DNA of 64,000 nt, taken from contig JAJNNQ010000026.1 in the NCBI GenBank assembly GCA_027886175.1, forward strand, positions 13,139,501-13,203,500, read 5' to 3'. The position numbers were made by a program, and so were the translations under genes. Source of the DNA: Phylloscopus collybita (lineage: Eukaryota; Chordata; Aves; Passeriformes; Phylloscopidae). This document shows, one piece after another, positions 36,401 to 48,542 of the stretch. The notes under the pieces are model-generated. The model saw nothing but the letters and a program-made list of their open reading frames with translations. It was not told where the DNA came from and did not search any database. Every line of letters begins with the position of its first letter. Positions within the stretch are counted from its first letter, which is position 1.

Positions 36401-39400
36401 GTTACTATGCTGGTATGGTCCCAGAAGCAGCAGTCGTTGCCTTGCTCCAAAGGGTTTATTATCCTTTCCCTGCTGGCAATTCTGTCAACACACCTGGTGT
36501 AAGGGGCAAGGTCTCTGGGAAGTCTGCTGTCTCCCTTTAGCTATTAGTCTCTTTCCTTGTACATGGCAGGCAATACCCATCTGCTGCATACTTCTGCTTT
36601 GTGAGAAGCAAAAGTATTCCTACAAAAAACATTTTAATGTATGGTATTAATGCCTCTATCCAGTTCTGAACGTTGAAGGTTCAGGAGGGGAAAGAAGAGC
36701 ACCTGTGATAACCATACTTTTTTAATTGCTGACTAATAGAAATGTAGTTATAGCTGTTCAGAATATGACAGGTTTACCTCATAGTGTGAGCTATCTGTGG
36801 TTGTGCAACCAGTATTTTTTTATCCCTTCTGTATCTTGGATATTTATGGGTATTTCAGAATACACAGTAATTGATATACAAGCACGATAAAATATATACG
36901 TATAATTATAAAATAAGCCTCAACCCTATCTGGTACACTGTATTCTGGTGATTCACATTTTATTTTTAATGCCTTTTTCTTGTGCAGTTAGACATGAACA
37001 ATCTATTCTCTTAACAGGACTGCTCATTTATCAAGTGTTCATTCTTCATGGCATGAAAAAGGTTACCTTCTTTTTGCTCTCACATAAAAAGGTTCCATGT
37101 ATTTCAGGTGTCATTAGTACTAGAGATTTAATGTCAAGGTTACTGCACCTTATCTTTCAGCTACATTGAATACAATTACAGACAAACTCTTCAGAGAGAT
37201 TTCAGAGAAAAACTGGAAGTAATAAGTCAAGCTGGTGGTCTCAGAATAGCTGAGAGTGCACAGGAATGGGAATTTCTTTTACTAGTGGTTCAAACTGTCT
37301 CCCATAGTCGTTGCAAATAAAATTATAGACATGCTTCAGTCTTGCAGGGCTGAGAAGCAACTAATAAAATATAGAGAAAAGTATGTTCATAAAATTAATA
37401 GTAGCCTGTTTCTTGCATTTACCTGTGAGACATTTTATTTCCCTTCATATCTTTTTAGCTGGTTTTAGTGTAACTATTTAAATATTTTGACTAAATAAAC
37501 CACAGGGTAGTCAAAACTATTTTTAAACCGTGATGTGAAATTTCTTATGGAATGGATGCATGAGATGTAATTAGAGGATACATATTGTTGAGGGGCTATA
37601 GAGCAAATATGGGTAATTCTGGATGGGTGGGCACCCTGGATGTTGCCCACAAGCAGTCTGGCTGACACATGCTGCCATCATATGGGAAGGAATGTTGGTC
37701 ATTTCAATAACAAAATATGTGATTTTCTCCATCATCATGTTCCTGTTGATTTCTGCTGTGGTGATAGCAAGGTCATCCAGTCTACAAATGAATCCTTTGG
37801 TTCATACTTCATCTTTTGAGGGTTTGGTCAACATACCTTATTCAGTTCTGAGTCTTACTGTCTGTCTTTGCATTGTGTATCCTACCATCACATTTTCTCA
37901 AAGTCATGCTACAGCAGCTGCTGCTGTAGAAGCTTTCATGCTAACTCCATTGTAAACTCTTGTCTTGGCTTGTGCTTCTTTCACCCCATCAGTTTTATGT
38001 GTCTTATAGTCTTTGACTATTAGAAATATAATACATTTGTTTTAAGGAAACAGCAGTTGTTTTGTTGTTTCTAAACCAGTTGCAGTTGTGCAGAGGTGGG
38101 CTTTCTTGTGAGCAGTTTTTTTGGAGTTGGCTGCTGGTGTTCGTTTTTGAATTAACATTGCAGAATTTAAACTTCGTCTGAATTGTCTGGAAACTTATGG
38201 AAATAACTCTGTAAAACTTCTGTATGATGTTTGCTGTGTTCTGTTTAGACCTTTAAATTAGCCTGATGTTCTTTGGATCGTGTAATGAATCTGGGCTAGC
38301 ATTTGTTTCACATTGCACAGGTTTCATATTTGCTTCATATTTGCTGGTGTCTGCCTGCAAAAGTGCCACCTTGTTAGGGTGGTAGGTGGTTTTGTCAGTA
38401 ATAAAATGAGTTTTCCAAAGGGCAGGTAGTAGGATGACCTTTTTGCAAAATACTGTTGTTAACTAAATGTAGTAAACAGTGTTTTTACCAGAGTACCTGT
38501 TCAGTTGCTGTAAGACTGGCATTGCCTGGAATTAATGGAATTCTTTTTAATTTTGTAAACATTTTTTAAGACTCTATTAAATAAAACTTGTTTTTTTCTT
38601 TCAAATTATTTCAAAACACAGATAAAATTTCTTGGTCAGTTTAAGTAGGAAATTGTGTAAGTGGATTGTCAGACTGGAGATGCGCTGTTAACATCGATTT
38701 GTGTTCTTTAGCCACTGGCTAAGTATTCACTGATGCAAGAAGTCCAGGTTTGGCTTTCTCAAGAATTTGAAAGGGTGCAAAAGTACTCCTCTGTCTGAAT
38801 TTTCATAAAATTTCTCTAAACACTGGGATATATAGGACATCTAGGTCATGAATGCCTGAGTTTGTAATATTGTTTCCCTCCCAGTAACTTATTTAGCAGA
38901 GCAGGATCTGGAGTCCAGGTGTCCCACCTTTCACTCCTGTAGTCTCCTGCATACTGAGTTTTTCACTCTTTTGCCATCTGGCTGAATGAATAGCTCAAGG
39001 TTTTGTGTGACAGCAGAGTAACTCAGCAGGAGTGGCTGAGGAAGGTGGTGTGAGGATGCCTTGGCCTTGAGAGCTGTGGTGGCTGCCTGAGGGGAGACCC
39101 AGACTTCTGAGTAATGCACCGCATGCTTCAAAGAGGAGCTTGGGCTGGAAAGACAATTCTCTGCAGTCAGGTTGTCAGGTGGCACGTCCAGTACCCGAGT
39201 TCTTCCTCTCTTTCACAGTTTTATGACTTCCAAATGCTGGCTGTCACTTGGAATTTGGGGGACGCCGGCATGTTTCTAAGCAATAAACGTATCCTTGCTT
39301 GTGCTGAAAACTTTTTGCTTTTGCCTCATTACATCTTTTCACCCCCATACTATCTATAAACACAAAAAGGCAGGAAAATAAATCTCTCCAACAGTAGTTT

Positions 39401-39859
39401 TCTAACTGGAAGTCAACATATGCAGCTGACTAGAAAGGTACTTTAAATCATCTTATAGGTGTTTTCTCAGAGATGACACTCTAGTTATTTGAGACAACTG
39501 TTTTTTCCACCTGCTGTGAGGGATGAGTTGCCTTTTGGACACTTAAATATTTCTATGCCGTTAAAGCAGCAGATTGAAAAGCAGATGAGGAAGTTCAAAG
39601 CCAAAGCTGAAAGTTCAGTTTCAACTTTTAGTTTTCTGACTTTTGTTACTTTGTGTCACAACCTAACCCTTGTTCTCACTTAGAGTTACTAATTAGGAAA
39701 TACCAAGTTTACCCATTCAAAATTGGTTGTCTTTCTTGACAGCAAATGACAGTGAATTTGATTCCTTCTAGTATCCTCTGTTAGATAATAGTTGAGAGAA
39801 TAATAGATTCCAGGGGCCTTTGATCTACCATTACTGTAAAATAAAAATAAAACTTATTC

Positions 39860-40190
39860 TTTTTTTCCCACTGACCGTAATGATTTTAACCTTGTGTACT
39901 AATTTGAATGGGCTTGTGGGGACAGAGTCTTAAATGAGACACAAATGAAGGAAAAATTGCTAATGCTGCCACTGTATATCTAATGAGCACTGTGTAATAA
40001 ACCATAACCTCTTCAACATTTCTGTGGAAAATGGTGTGATTATTTTGGATGGCTGGCCCTCTGTGTACGGCTCATTACCATCTGGCATAATGTGTATTGA
40101 TATAGCCTGTAATTGTCAACTCTTATTTGACATGCTGCCTTTAATAAATGTGACTTGCATGGTTAGAACCTCCTAATGGTTATATGGAAA
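39860..40190. promoter_or_regulatory. Candidate conserved non-coding element
   Basis: A block rich in TAATGAGC, CATTACCATCTGG, CATAATG and TAATTGTC words. TGTCAA (40114-40119) and TTGACA (40127-40132) form an inverted pair of TALE-homeodomain-like sites, and CCATCTGG (40078-40085) is an E-box. No repeat or coding signature is present. The role is inferred. Confidence 0.35.
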
Positions 40191-43100
40191 ACTGTAATTA
40201 AATAAAATATGTATACTTATGTAAAATACACACCCTTATATCCATAAAATAATTTTGTAGAAGGTCTCTATTTTTCTTTATCTCCTGTTCTTAGTGGGCA
40301 TATTTGTATGTATTCCCAGGTTAGTACTGCATTACCAGTGTGGATACCTAAATATGCGAAGACAGACATGAATCTTGAATGTAGGTTGTTTCCCTTGCAG
40401 AACTTGCTTCAAATACATTTTGAAATATTTATTTTCTATGCACTGTAAGACAGAATTAATACACCTGTCATAATAGAACAAGTTCCCTGCCTGATGATGA
40501 CTTTGTGTGCTCCTGTACTGGGAAAGGGAGGTAGCTCTAATGGGCCGAATGGGTCTGGTTTTGGTGTTTCTCCTGAAAAAGGTGCATGTGTACATCTCAG
40601 GACTGAAAATGCTTATACCTTCTTAAAGGAAAATGGGTTTCTGGCCAATGGTAAGTTTTCAGATAGAAGGACCAACATATGCTGCTAAATCTAGTCATCT
40701 TCTGTTTATTATCTGAAAAGTTTCCTTTCCTTGCCTTTACTCTTCATTCATATATGAATAACTAAGAGATATCATTCTGGTAGTCATATTGGCTGCCTTA
40801 CAAAACATAGGATTTCCCCAACTTTAATAAATTTTAATATTTGTGCAATAGGTGTTCATCAGGTGTTACCTTCAGTGACACTGTTGATGGAGAGTCCATT
40901 GTTCTTTGTAAGAGATTTTGACAAGTGCCTTCCCTTTATTCTTGCTGGGTTTCTGTAGGTTCAGGCTACAGGATCTTATTTTTATGTTTGCTTGATAATC
41001 AGCATATTCTACTGAATTTGGTTTTTGTAGCATAGGTGCTTAAACTTTATTTAAACATCTGACCAAATCTACTAATATACTATCAGCCTTCTCCATGCAT
41101 AAAATAACTTTTGTTCCTCACTTCATCTGTTTTTTTTTTTTGCTTTGATTGTTAGGACGGAAGTGTTGAGAAGAGTCATACTTTCTCAAGCTCTTCTCGA
41201 CTGAAGTTTTCAAGTGAAAACTCTTTGCTGTTTATTAACTCTGTTATTCCTTTTCTGTTGCCTTCTCTCCTGACTGTAAGTTCTCTGGACCTGCTAACTG
41301 TAAAATCTTACCCACTGCTGCCGTTCATGACCGATATTCACATCTGAGTTAAGAGATATAAACACCTGCTTGTGTAAATATGTTGCCTAAAATATAACAG
41401 GCTTTCTACAGTGCCTTGCCTTTATGTGGTTTTGTTTCTGTCTAGCCTTACATAATGGACCAATGCAGTTCTTAAAACTTGTTCTTGGGTTTTGAGGTTT
41501 TTTTAGTATATCTGTTTATAAATTGCCTTTAAATTGCTCAGCTCTCTGCCCATCTCTGAATTTTCTCATTCAGTCCTTTATCAGTTGTCTTCCTTGTCTA
41601 GTTTCTCTGGTTTGTATTTGTTCCTATCAGTTTTTCCGTTTGTTTAAGCTAGAAAGGGAAGGAATTATAGCTGATTCAGCTTTGTCTAAACCACAGGTTT
41701 TTTGCTTTTTGTTTAATCAGCTTAGTCTCTTTAATTTGGGGCCTTGTGGCTTTTTGGTCATATAGCAAAATATTCACAAGGAGTTTCCAAAAAATATTCA
41801 TGTTTTTCTTTTTAGTTTATCTGATTCAGCTTGTTTTATCATTGAAAATATTGCTCATGTATAATACGTGCCTGTGAATATTTTCTGTCGTATTTATAAA
41901 GAATCTTTGTATACTGGTTTGGATTATATTGTTTTTATATAACAAATGTATTGAACTCACGTTCACTAAATTCTTCTGATATGAGGCCTTTGTAGCAAAT
42001 TGAGTCTTTGATGTAGAGAATTCAGGTTAAATGCAACATTTCTTGAGCTAGCAAAATTCCTTTTAGAAATTCAACCTAGTGTAAATACATTGTCAATATA
42101 CCCAGGTATTCTTAATGTGCATTACTGCATGAGCGTGCTGAAGGCTGAATATCTGCATCATTATTTATAAAATGAGAGAAATAGGTCTTTGAAGAAGTAA
42201 ACATCTTAGCACATGCTATTACTTGATGAAGTACTTAATATAGTCTACATAGCTGTTCATGTAGTCCATAGCAGATACCAACTGGAATTTCAACCTGCCT
42301 TTTATTAGAAGTTTAAATCTTGATAATTGCCTTATAAAAACACAATATTGCATTTGACAGCTTTACTTCGTTTTGGAAATGGGAATCTTCCCATAGGGAT
42401 AGCCAGTGATTTTAAAATGTGATTATGATATGTGATTTTATAAATTTGACAATATGCTTATAAATTAGTAGCTCTAAATTTTATTATTGATTTTTGCCAT
42501 CAGTGTTCAAGTAATCTAAGAAGTCTTTTCCCAGATAACTTATTAATTTTTTTCTTTCTATCTTTAGGTGAATACTCATGTTTTTTCCTTTGTTTTGATC
42601 AGTTAGGTTAAACTAGCCATACTTCCTTTAAAAAATAAAAAAGTCATAAAACCTAAGCTGTAAGGCTGGATTTTTAAAACAATATTTATGTAAGTACTGG
42701 CTCGTGTCTCGAGTCTGTTTCTTCTCTAGGAGTGTAGGAAGGATCTCTGAGAACAGGAAAAATAATTGATCTCTCCCTTTTTAACAGTTTCTAGTGCTTA
42801 TAAAATCTGTAATAACTGAAATAAGATCCAAAGCAATTTAAGCTTCACATATCCCGGTTTGTGGGGATTAAAAAAACATACCTAGGCCTGCCACCCCATA
42901 TCACCGTTCTTGAAATACCTGTCCCTTTCAAAATGTCCTTTGTATTCTTCTTGCTTATAAAGTCCCAACATGACAAGATTTGTCTGTACAGCAAGTGTAT
43001 CTGGATTCTTACTGCATCAACCCAGCCTGCCTGCTCCTCATTGTTCACACAGCTGCATTGTCACTGCTTTCTGGATCTTACAGTAGCTAGGTGCTTCCTA

Positions 43101-46100
43101 CTGAGGAGATTTTCTCTTGATATTCCCTTCTTTATTGGTTCCAGCCTGTATGCCTGCCTCTGGGAACTGGAATACATCAGTTTGACTTAGTGATTCTGGT
43201 GATATTTTCTTCCTGGCTTTTTAGATTAACACTTTTTTCTTTTAAACCGAGCTTGAGGTAGTGATCCTTACCAGGTCTTTGTCTAGATTCTCCCACCTAT
43301 TTTCCGTAATTGATGCTTTTGTTTCCAGGCTAAGATTATTTTCCTTTTAGGCTGAAGCGTGCCACGATAAGGCCATCCAGCCCAAGGAAAATGTGCTATA
43401 GGTTGTGATCACTGTTCTTTGGCCACTGATGCTGATTATAGGAGTAAGCCAGACACAAATAAGGCAGTTAGAGCTTTGTTTTGTTAGGGATGATGGTGCA
43501 AATGTGGATTCTTGCCATCTGGTACAGGTAGCTGGCTCCCAGGCTGGAGGGCTCCTGGCTACACTGTGGTGACACAGTGGTGGCCATGTTGGAACATCAG
43601 TGGCACTAGTTGGAAAATGATAGTTGGTTCACTTGCCTGTTGTTGCCCGGAGTACAAAGTGGGAATTGGTTGTTCTGTGGTAGTGAAGATAACCTGTGAA
43701 AACCCTTCTTAAAAATTCCTGCACTAAGGAAGGGAACAGGACCCTGACTTCAAGTCAAGCATCTCACTCTCCACTGCCAACCACCTACAATGCTTAGGGA
43801 GACTGGCTTGCCAAGTTCAAGTGCATGTCTGCCCACTGAAAATCAGAAAACATTTTCAAATCCCATCATGGGCTGAGGGAAGATCTTACTAAGACAAATT
43901 ATGGAAAAGAACCTAAGCCATAATCTGTGGGGATAGATAGAGAGTGAAAATGTAAGATCTTTTCAAAAATAAATAAAGAAAAATACATGAAGGAGCATTA
44001 GTAGAAATTTTACTTCAAAAACTTCAAATACTAGGAAGAGAAGGAGATGAGAGAGGTAGTATATGTAGCCAGTTTAAAAATAAACTGTTTGTTAGGAATG
44101 TGATTAAACAGCATACTCAACAAACTTCATAGACCTGATGTCTCTCAGCTTGATTCATCCCTCAGGTGGAGGATGCTGCTACATCTTAAAACCAAGATAC
44201 AAGGAACCACAGAAGTCTTGGTCTTTAACCTTGTTAAAGGATAGGAGTGTGTAGATGTTTTCTGCTAGTTAACAGATACATGAGTCAGGTACTGTGGTGA
44301 ATATTTGATGTTCTCCTCAAATCTGCTGCTTTACCCTGAAAATTTTTCCTGTTAGTGAAATCACAACATCTGCCATACATGTTGACCGGCTTAAACACCT
44401 GCTCCCCTGACATTTAATTTCTTATGAAAGAGACTATACACAGAAGATGGGAATGAGATTTTCCATCACTATGATGCTATTTGTTGCTCACTGCATTGTT
44501 CTCAAATCATGGTTTTATTAACCATGGCATTGACTTTGACAGATGAATGGGAAAAAGAGCTATAAAAATTGCTGCCCTTTCTTGCTGTGAACTATCTTGG
44601 TGCAGCACCAGCTAGTACCCAGAACACACAGGATCAACTTGAATGTAATTTAAGCACCTTGTCTTCATGGAACTTTTCTTTGTGTTCTCTGTTCACAAAA
44701 AAAAAGTAAAATCAGATACAAGTGCTGCCCAAATACATAGTCAGTACCTGAAATAATTACTTTAATTCTTTAGTTAATGCTTTTTCATATGTAATTTTCC
44801 ATTAAAGATGCTATTTCTTTTTATTTCAAATTCATAGATGTGTGTATATAAAGATTATTATAGTTGACACTGAAATGGAATGGATGCTGATATTTTAATT
44901 TTTTTTTTAAATCCTTAATGTAAGGCTTTTCATCAAAATTAATCTTTTTTGTATTGAAGGGAAACTATTGAATTGACAATCACAAAGAAAATGTTCAAAT
45001 CTTGGGTGTGTACTGTTAAGTCACTTTAATTAAAAGCTTCAATGGTAAGAGTTCTTAAAGAATTTTTGATCTATCAGTTTCATTATCTTTGTTCATTGTA
45101 GTTGCTTCAAGATTTTTCAAATATGGTATTTAGTGGCTAATTTAAGTCTTAGGCCCATTTCTGTGAAATATCATGCCTAAAAATGACATTGTAATTATTA
45201 TATATTTCTTTGCATAACCTGTCATCCCTTGAGAAGCCCAGTGTAGTTCTGATGGTTAGCTGATAAGGAAAGGTTCAATACAACTGTATTCTTTAATGTG
45301 TCTCTTTTATCACATGTTTTACAGAATCCTATTATTTCTTTTTAGAGTAGGACTTGAAATTAGAAATTTTGGTGGTTGTTTGCAGGGAGTTCTTGCTTCA
45401 GAGGTGAAAGGCATGGAAGTGTGTTAGCATTTGGTGATAAAGCTTTCCTGATTCTTAGTGCACTTCCATTTAGGAACTTTGTGTGTTTAGAAATGTTGAC
45501 TCTTTTCTCAGTACTGCCTTGTACCAAGATAAGTGCAGGTAATTCTTGAGGCAGACACTTCTTTTTTTTGGGACTGTGGGCTCTGGAGCAAAACCAGGAT
45601 GGAAGCAGTCAGAGTTTGTCATCCCATTGCCCTGTTTCTAAGTCCAGTATTGCTGAAACATTATTTTTTTGTATGTTGGGATTGGTTGCTTTCAAATACG
45701 AAATTATTTAATCACTGAATTGTATTCCAGATGGAGAAAGCTGTGTATAGTATTTCCTTGCCCATTTAGCAGCAACTTCGTAACAGCATTGTTTATTTGT
45801 TGGATACTGGTCTTTACAAAGCCACATCAAGGATCCTCCTATATCTGCAGCACTGTGGACTTCTTATTGTGCCTGGATATTCTAGAGATTATCACAAAAA
45901 GCATTAAAAAATTCATTGCCTGAGATTTCTGCAATAGCCTTGATTCTTGTATTTTTAGTCTGCTAGGGAGAGGGAGTGGAAGAGCAGTATGTAAGATAAG
46001 AATTAGGCATAGATTATCTGCCTAATATGGTTCTTGTTAGCACAAATAATGTGAATACTATTTGAAGAACAAACGGGTTATAGAAAAAGAAGTGAAAACA

Positions 46101-46209
46101 TCCAGATCCTGAGCATTTGGAAAGCATGACACTGATGTATTTGTGTAACCTCTCCAAGAAGAGCGATGCTGAAGTCAAAGAGGGGATTTTGATTTCCTTC
46201 ATTAAAAGC

Positions 46210-46700
46210 TTATTAAATGAAGAAATAGGACAGTCGCTGTTTTGCTTCAGTAGTTGGGGGTCACAGAGGCGGGCCTGGTCTCCTCAGGATATTAATGCCT
46301 GCTTTCAGCTGGGGGAAATGAGCCGTCGCCTGAGTTAGCTGCAGCTTTATGTGCTCGTCACTAGGGATCCCCATATGTCCTGGGATCTGCGGCAGTCGGA
46401 AATGGCAGAGCTCGGCAGCGGGGAGCAGAGGGCTCTCATTGCTATTCATAACAGGTAGCTCGGCTCAATCTGCCCAGAGCAAGTCTGTTTAATGTTGATC
46501 AGCTGTCCATCTGATAAACCGAATTGATACGGACATTTCCTCCAAGGGCTGCCCTGACAATGACAGCAGGATCATCGGGATGTCTTGTTAGTCTTTTTCT
46601 CCGAGCTTGAAAATTTATTAACCCTTTGTTAGAGCCGAGCCAAGCATGATTACAAATACTGCAACAGGGTTGTGAGTTTCTCCTTCTCATCTTTGAAAAG
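46210..46700. promoter_or_regulatory. Candidate conserved enhancer-like element
   Basis: About 490 bp keep roughly 15 CpG sites in an otherwise CpG-poor intron (CAGTCGCTG, GAGCCGTCGCC, CTGCGGCAGTCGG, CTCGGCAGCGGGG, AACCGAATTGATACGG, TCATCGGGATG, CCGAGC). Motifs include E-boxes CAGCTG (46500-46505) and CATCTG (46508-46513), the latter overlapping TGATAA (46512-46517). There is no sustained open frame, no splice-flanked exon and no transposon similarity. The look is that of a deeply conserved developmental enhancer, but this is inference. Confidence 0.4.
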
Positions 46701-48343
46701 CAGCCTCAACCTTCAGATTTATTGTCTACGTGGAGAATGACTGTTTGGTTTTTGAATTGTTTTTGTCTGCATGGAGCCAACGGTTTGTGAATTATAAAGG
46801 CAGTTTTTAAAACAGCTTAGTGTTTTTGTGCATGGCAAAATACATCAGGAACCTCTATTTATCCTCTTGCTCCAGCTCACCTGCCTTTTGTGTGCCTGCC
46901 CAGGCTGTGCAACTATCCCAGCTCTTCTCTCTTGCTAATTGGCACTGACCTCTGCCCTGAGACAGGTGCTGCTGGGGCTGTTCATAGGTCACATATATTT
47001 GGGGCAGAAGGTGACTTTAGATTAATATGGTTTGGGGCAGTTGGAACACATGTGCGCTGTGGAAAGAGAATAAATTTGCTCAGCACAGTGCTAGTACTGA
47101 GGCAGAATCTAACCTGAGCATGTACCAGCAGGTGTATTTGTACATGAAGGTATGGAACAGTTTGGTTACTCAACAAATCAGTGCTTGGCCACTTCTGAAT
47201 AAGCACAGAGAATATAACACACCTTTGTACTACATTGTAATTAATTAGAGCTTCAAGGCCTTTGGTCATCTGTTCAGTTCAGGGCATGGATTGCATTTTT
47301 GCTCGTATGTGAAATCTCCATGGCATAAAGGGAACTACTTGAGTCAGAAAAGATGTGAATATGCTGAAGATTTTGTGAGAATGAGTCCTAATGTATCTAG
47401 CATTAAAAAGATGCTCCCGTGCATTGCTCTGTTTCCCCCTCCCCTTGTCTCTGCTCAGTTATTATGTATGTTCAACACCCCATTGTCGTTCTGAGCTAAG
47501 GTGACATCTCTGGGCTCCTTGGAGTGACAGTCTCTGTTGAGGGCTACAGGGTTGAATTGTGGGAGGGGTGGGGGAGGAGAAGGCTGTACTAATGACTCTT
47601 TTCTTACCTTTTCCAAAAATTAAATTAGAGAGCAAGCCTCTCATAGGGATTTGTAACCCCTAAACCCAAAATGTATCACACTATGTGTTGGAGTAAGAAG
47701 TGACTTGTAAACCTATCCAATAAAATTGACCCCTTTGCTAGACAGTCACCTTTGCTGCTTCTGACTAACACTACCAGTGAAATACCATTAGTACACGGTT
47801 CTAAAATGTTCAACTGTTTTTTGTCTCCTGCCTGAATAATTCCCCTTTGGTAGTACTGAGCTGCAAGGTATTCTGTTATTAATTTAACTCTAATTTGAGC
47901 AGTCATTGACTGCACCATTCTTATGTTGTTTGGATTGGCTTGCTCAGGACTCCCTGCTGATATGTCCTTTGTTTCTTTCCATCATTACTTTCTGCTTGGC
48001 ATTTTCTTTATGTCACTATCCCTCAAGCTTCTGGTAGACAAAACAGAAAAATAAAGCACCATGAGGACTATATCGATTATTTTGTTTTATTTTGTGAAAG
48101 AATTCAAACTAAGGGCAGCATTCTCCCAAATGGAACCTGTGGTACCTGTGGCTTGCCTGGAAATACCTAGTGACAGTTCTCTGTGTTTAACACCTCCTGG
48201 TTGTGGCTTCTAGAAGTATATAGAAGAGCTACGTGATAATTAATAAATATCTGTTTAGCACATGTGGTTGTTTTTTTATTGTCACTAAGAATCTCTGTTC
48301 TGTTCATAGCATCAAACATGATTGTGCTTTTTCTTTCTTTCAG

Positions 48344-48542
48344 TCAAAGAAGTCTGGCTGAGATTACGGAGCTGATCCATACTGCCTTTCTGGTCCATCG
48401 TGGCATAGTAAACATTGGTGAGCTCAAGTCCTGTGATGGCCCACTGAAGGATATGCAGTTTGGGAATAAAATGGCTGTCTTGAGTGGAGATTTTCTTCTA
48501 GCAAATGCTTGCACAAGCCTTGCACAGTTGCAGAATACCAAG
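48344..48542 (+). CDS. PDSS2: PDSS2 internal coding exon (probably exon 3), degenerate first aspartate-rich region
   Basis: After completing a split Ser codon, this 199-bp exon encodes 66 residues. They start [20 protein letters not shown], then [20 protein letters not shown], then [20 protein letters not shown], and end [20 protein letters not shown] is the conserved block that follows the first aspartate-rich motif in trans-isoprenyl diphosphate synthases. Where catalytic members have DDxxD after LVH, this protein has RGIVN, which is known for PDSS2 and explains why it needs PDSS1 for catalysis. The acceptor is TTCTTTCTTTCAG (AG at 48342-48343) and the donor is CAAG|GTAAAA (GT at 48543-48544). 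It joins the exon at 25713-25844 in phase 2 and ends in phase 0, so skipping it would shift the frame. I found no following exon (expected to begin near VELLASALMDLVQG) before the window ends. The open frame running on to 48617 is intron read-through. Confidence 0.96.

Larger units (their letters stand above)
25845..48343 (+). other. PDSS2: PDSS2 complete intron (probably intron 2), 22,499 bp
   Basis: This is a complete GT-AG, phase 2 intron between the two recognised exons: donor GTATGT at 25845, acceptor TTTCAG ending at 48343. No additional exon is needed, because the two flanking exons join in frame and reproduce the PDSS2 order [12 protein letters not shown]. Contents seen are an old CR1 3' end (about 31048-31240), a short imperfect tandem repeat (31473-31532), a (CA)n run at 30639, and three stretches with the texture of conserved non-coding DNA (about 33290-33440, 39860-40190 and 46210-46700). 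The rest is ordinary AT-rich intron in which I see nothing identifiable. Confidence 0.9.
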
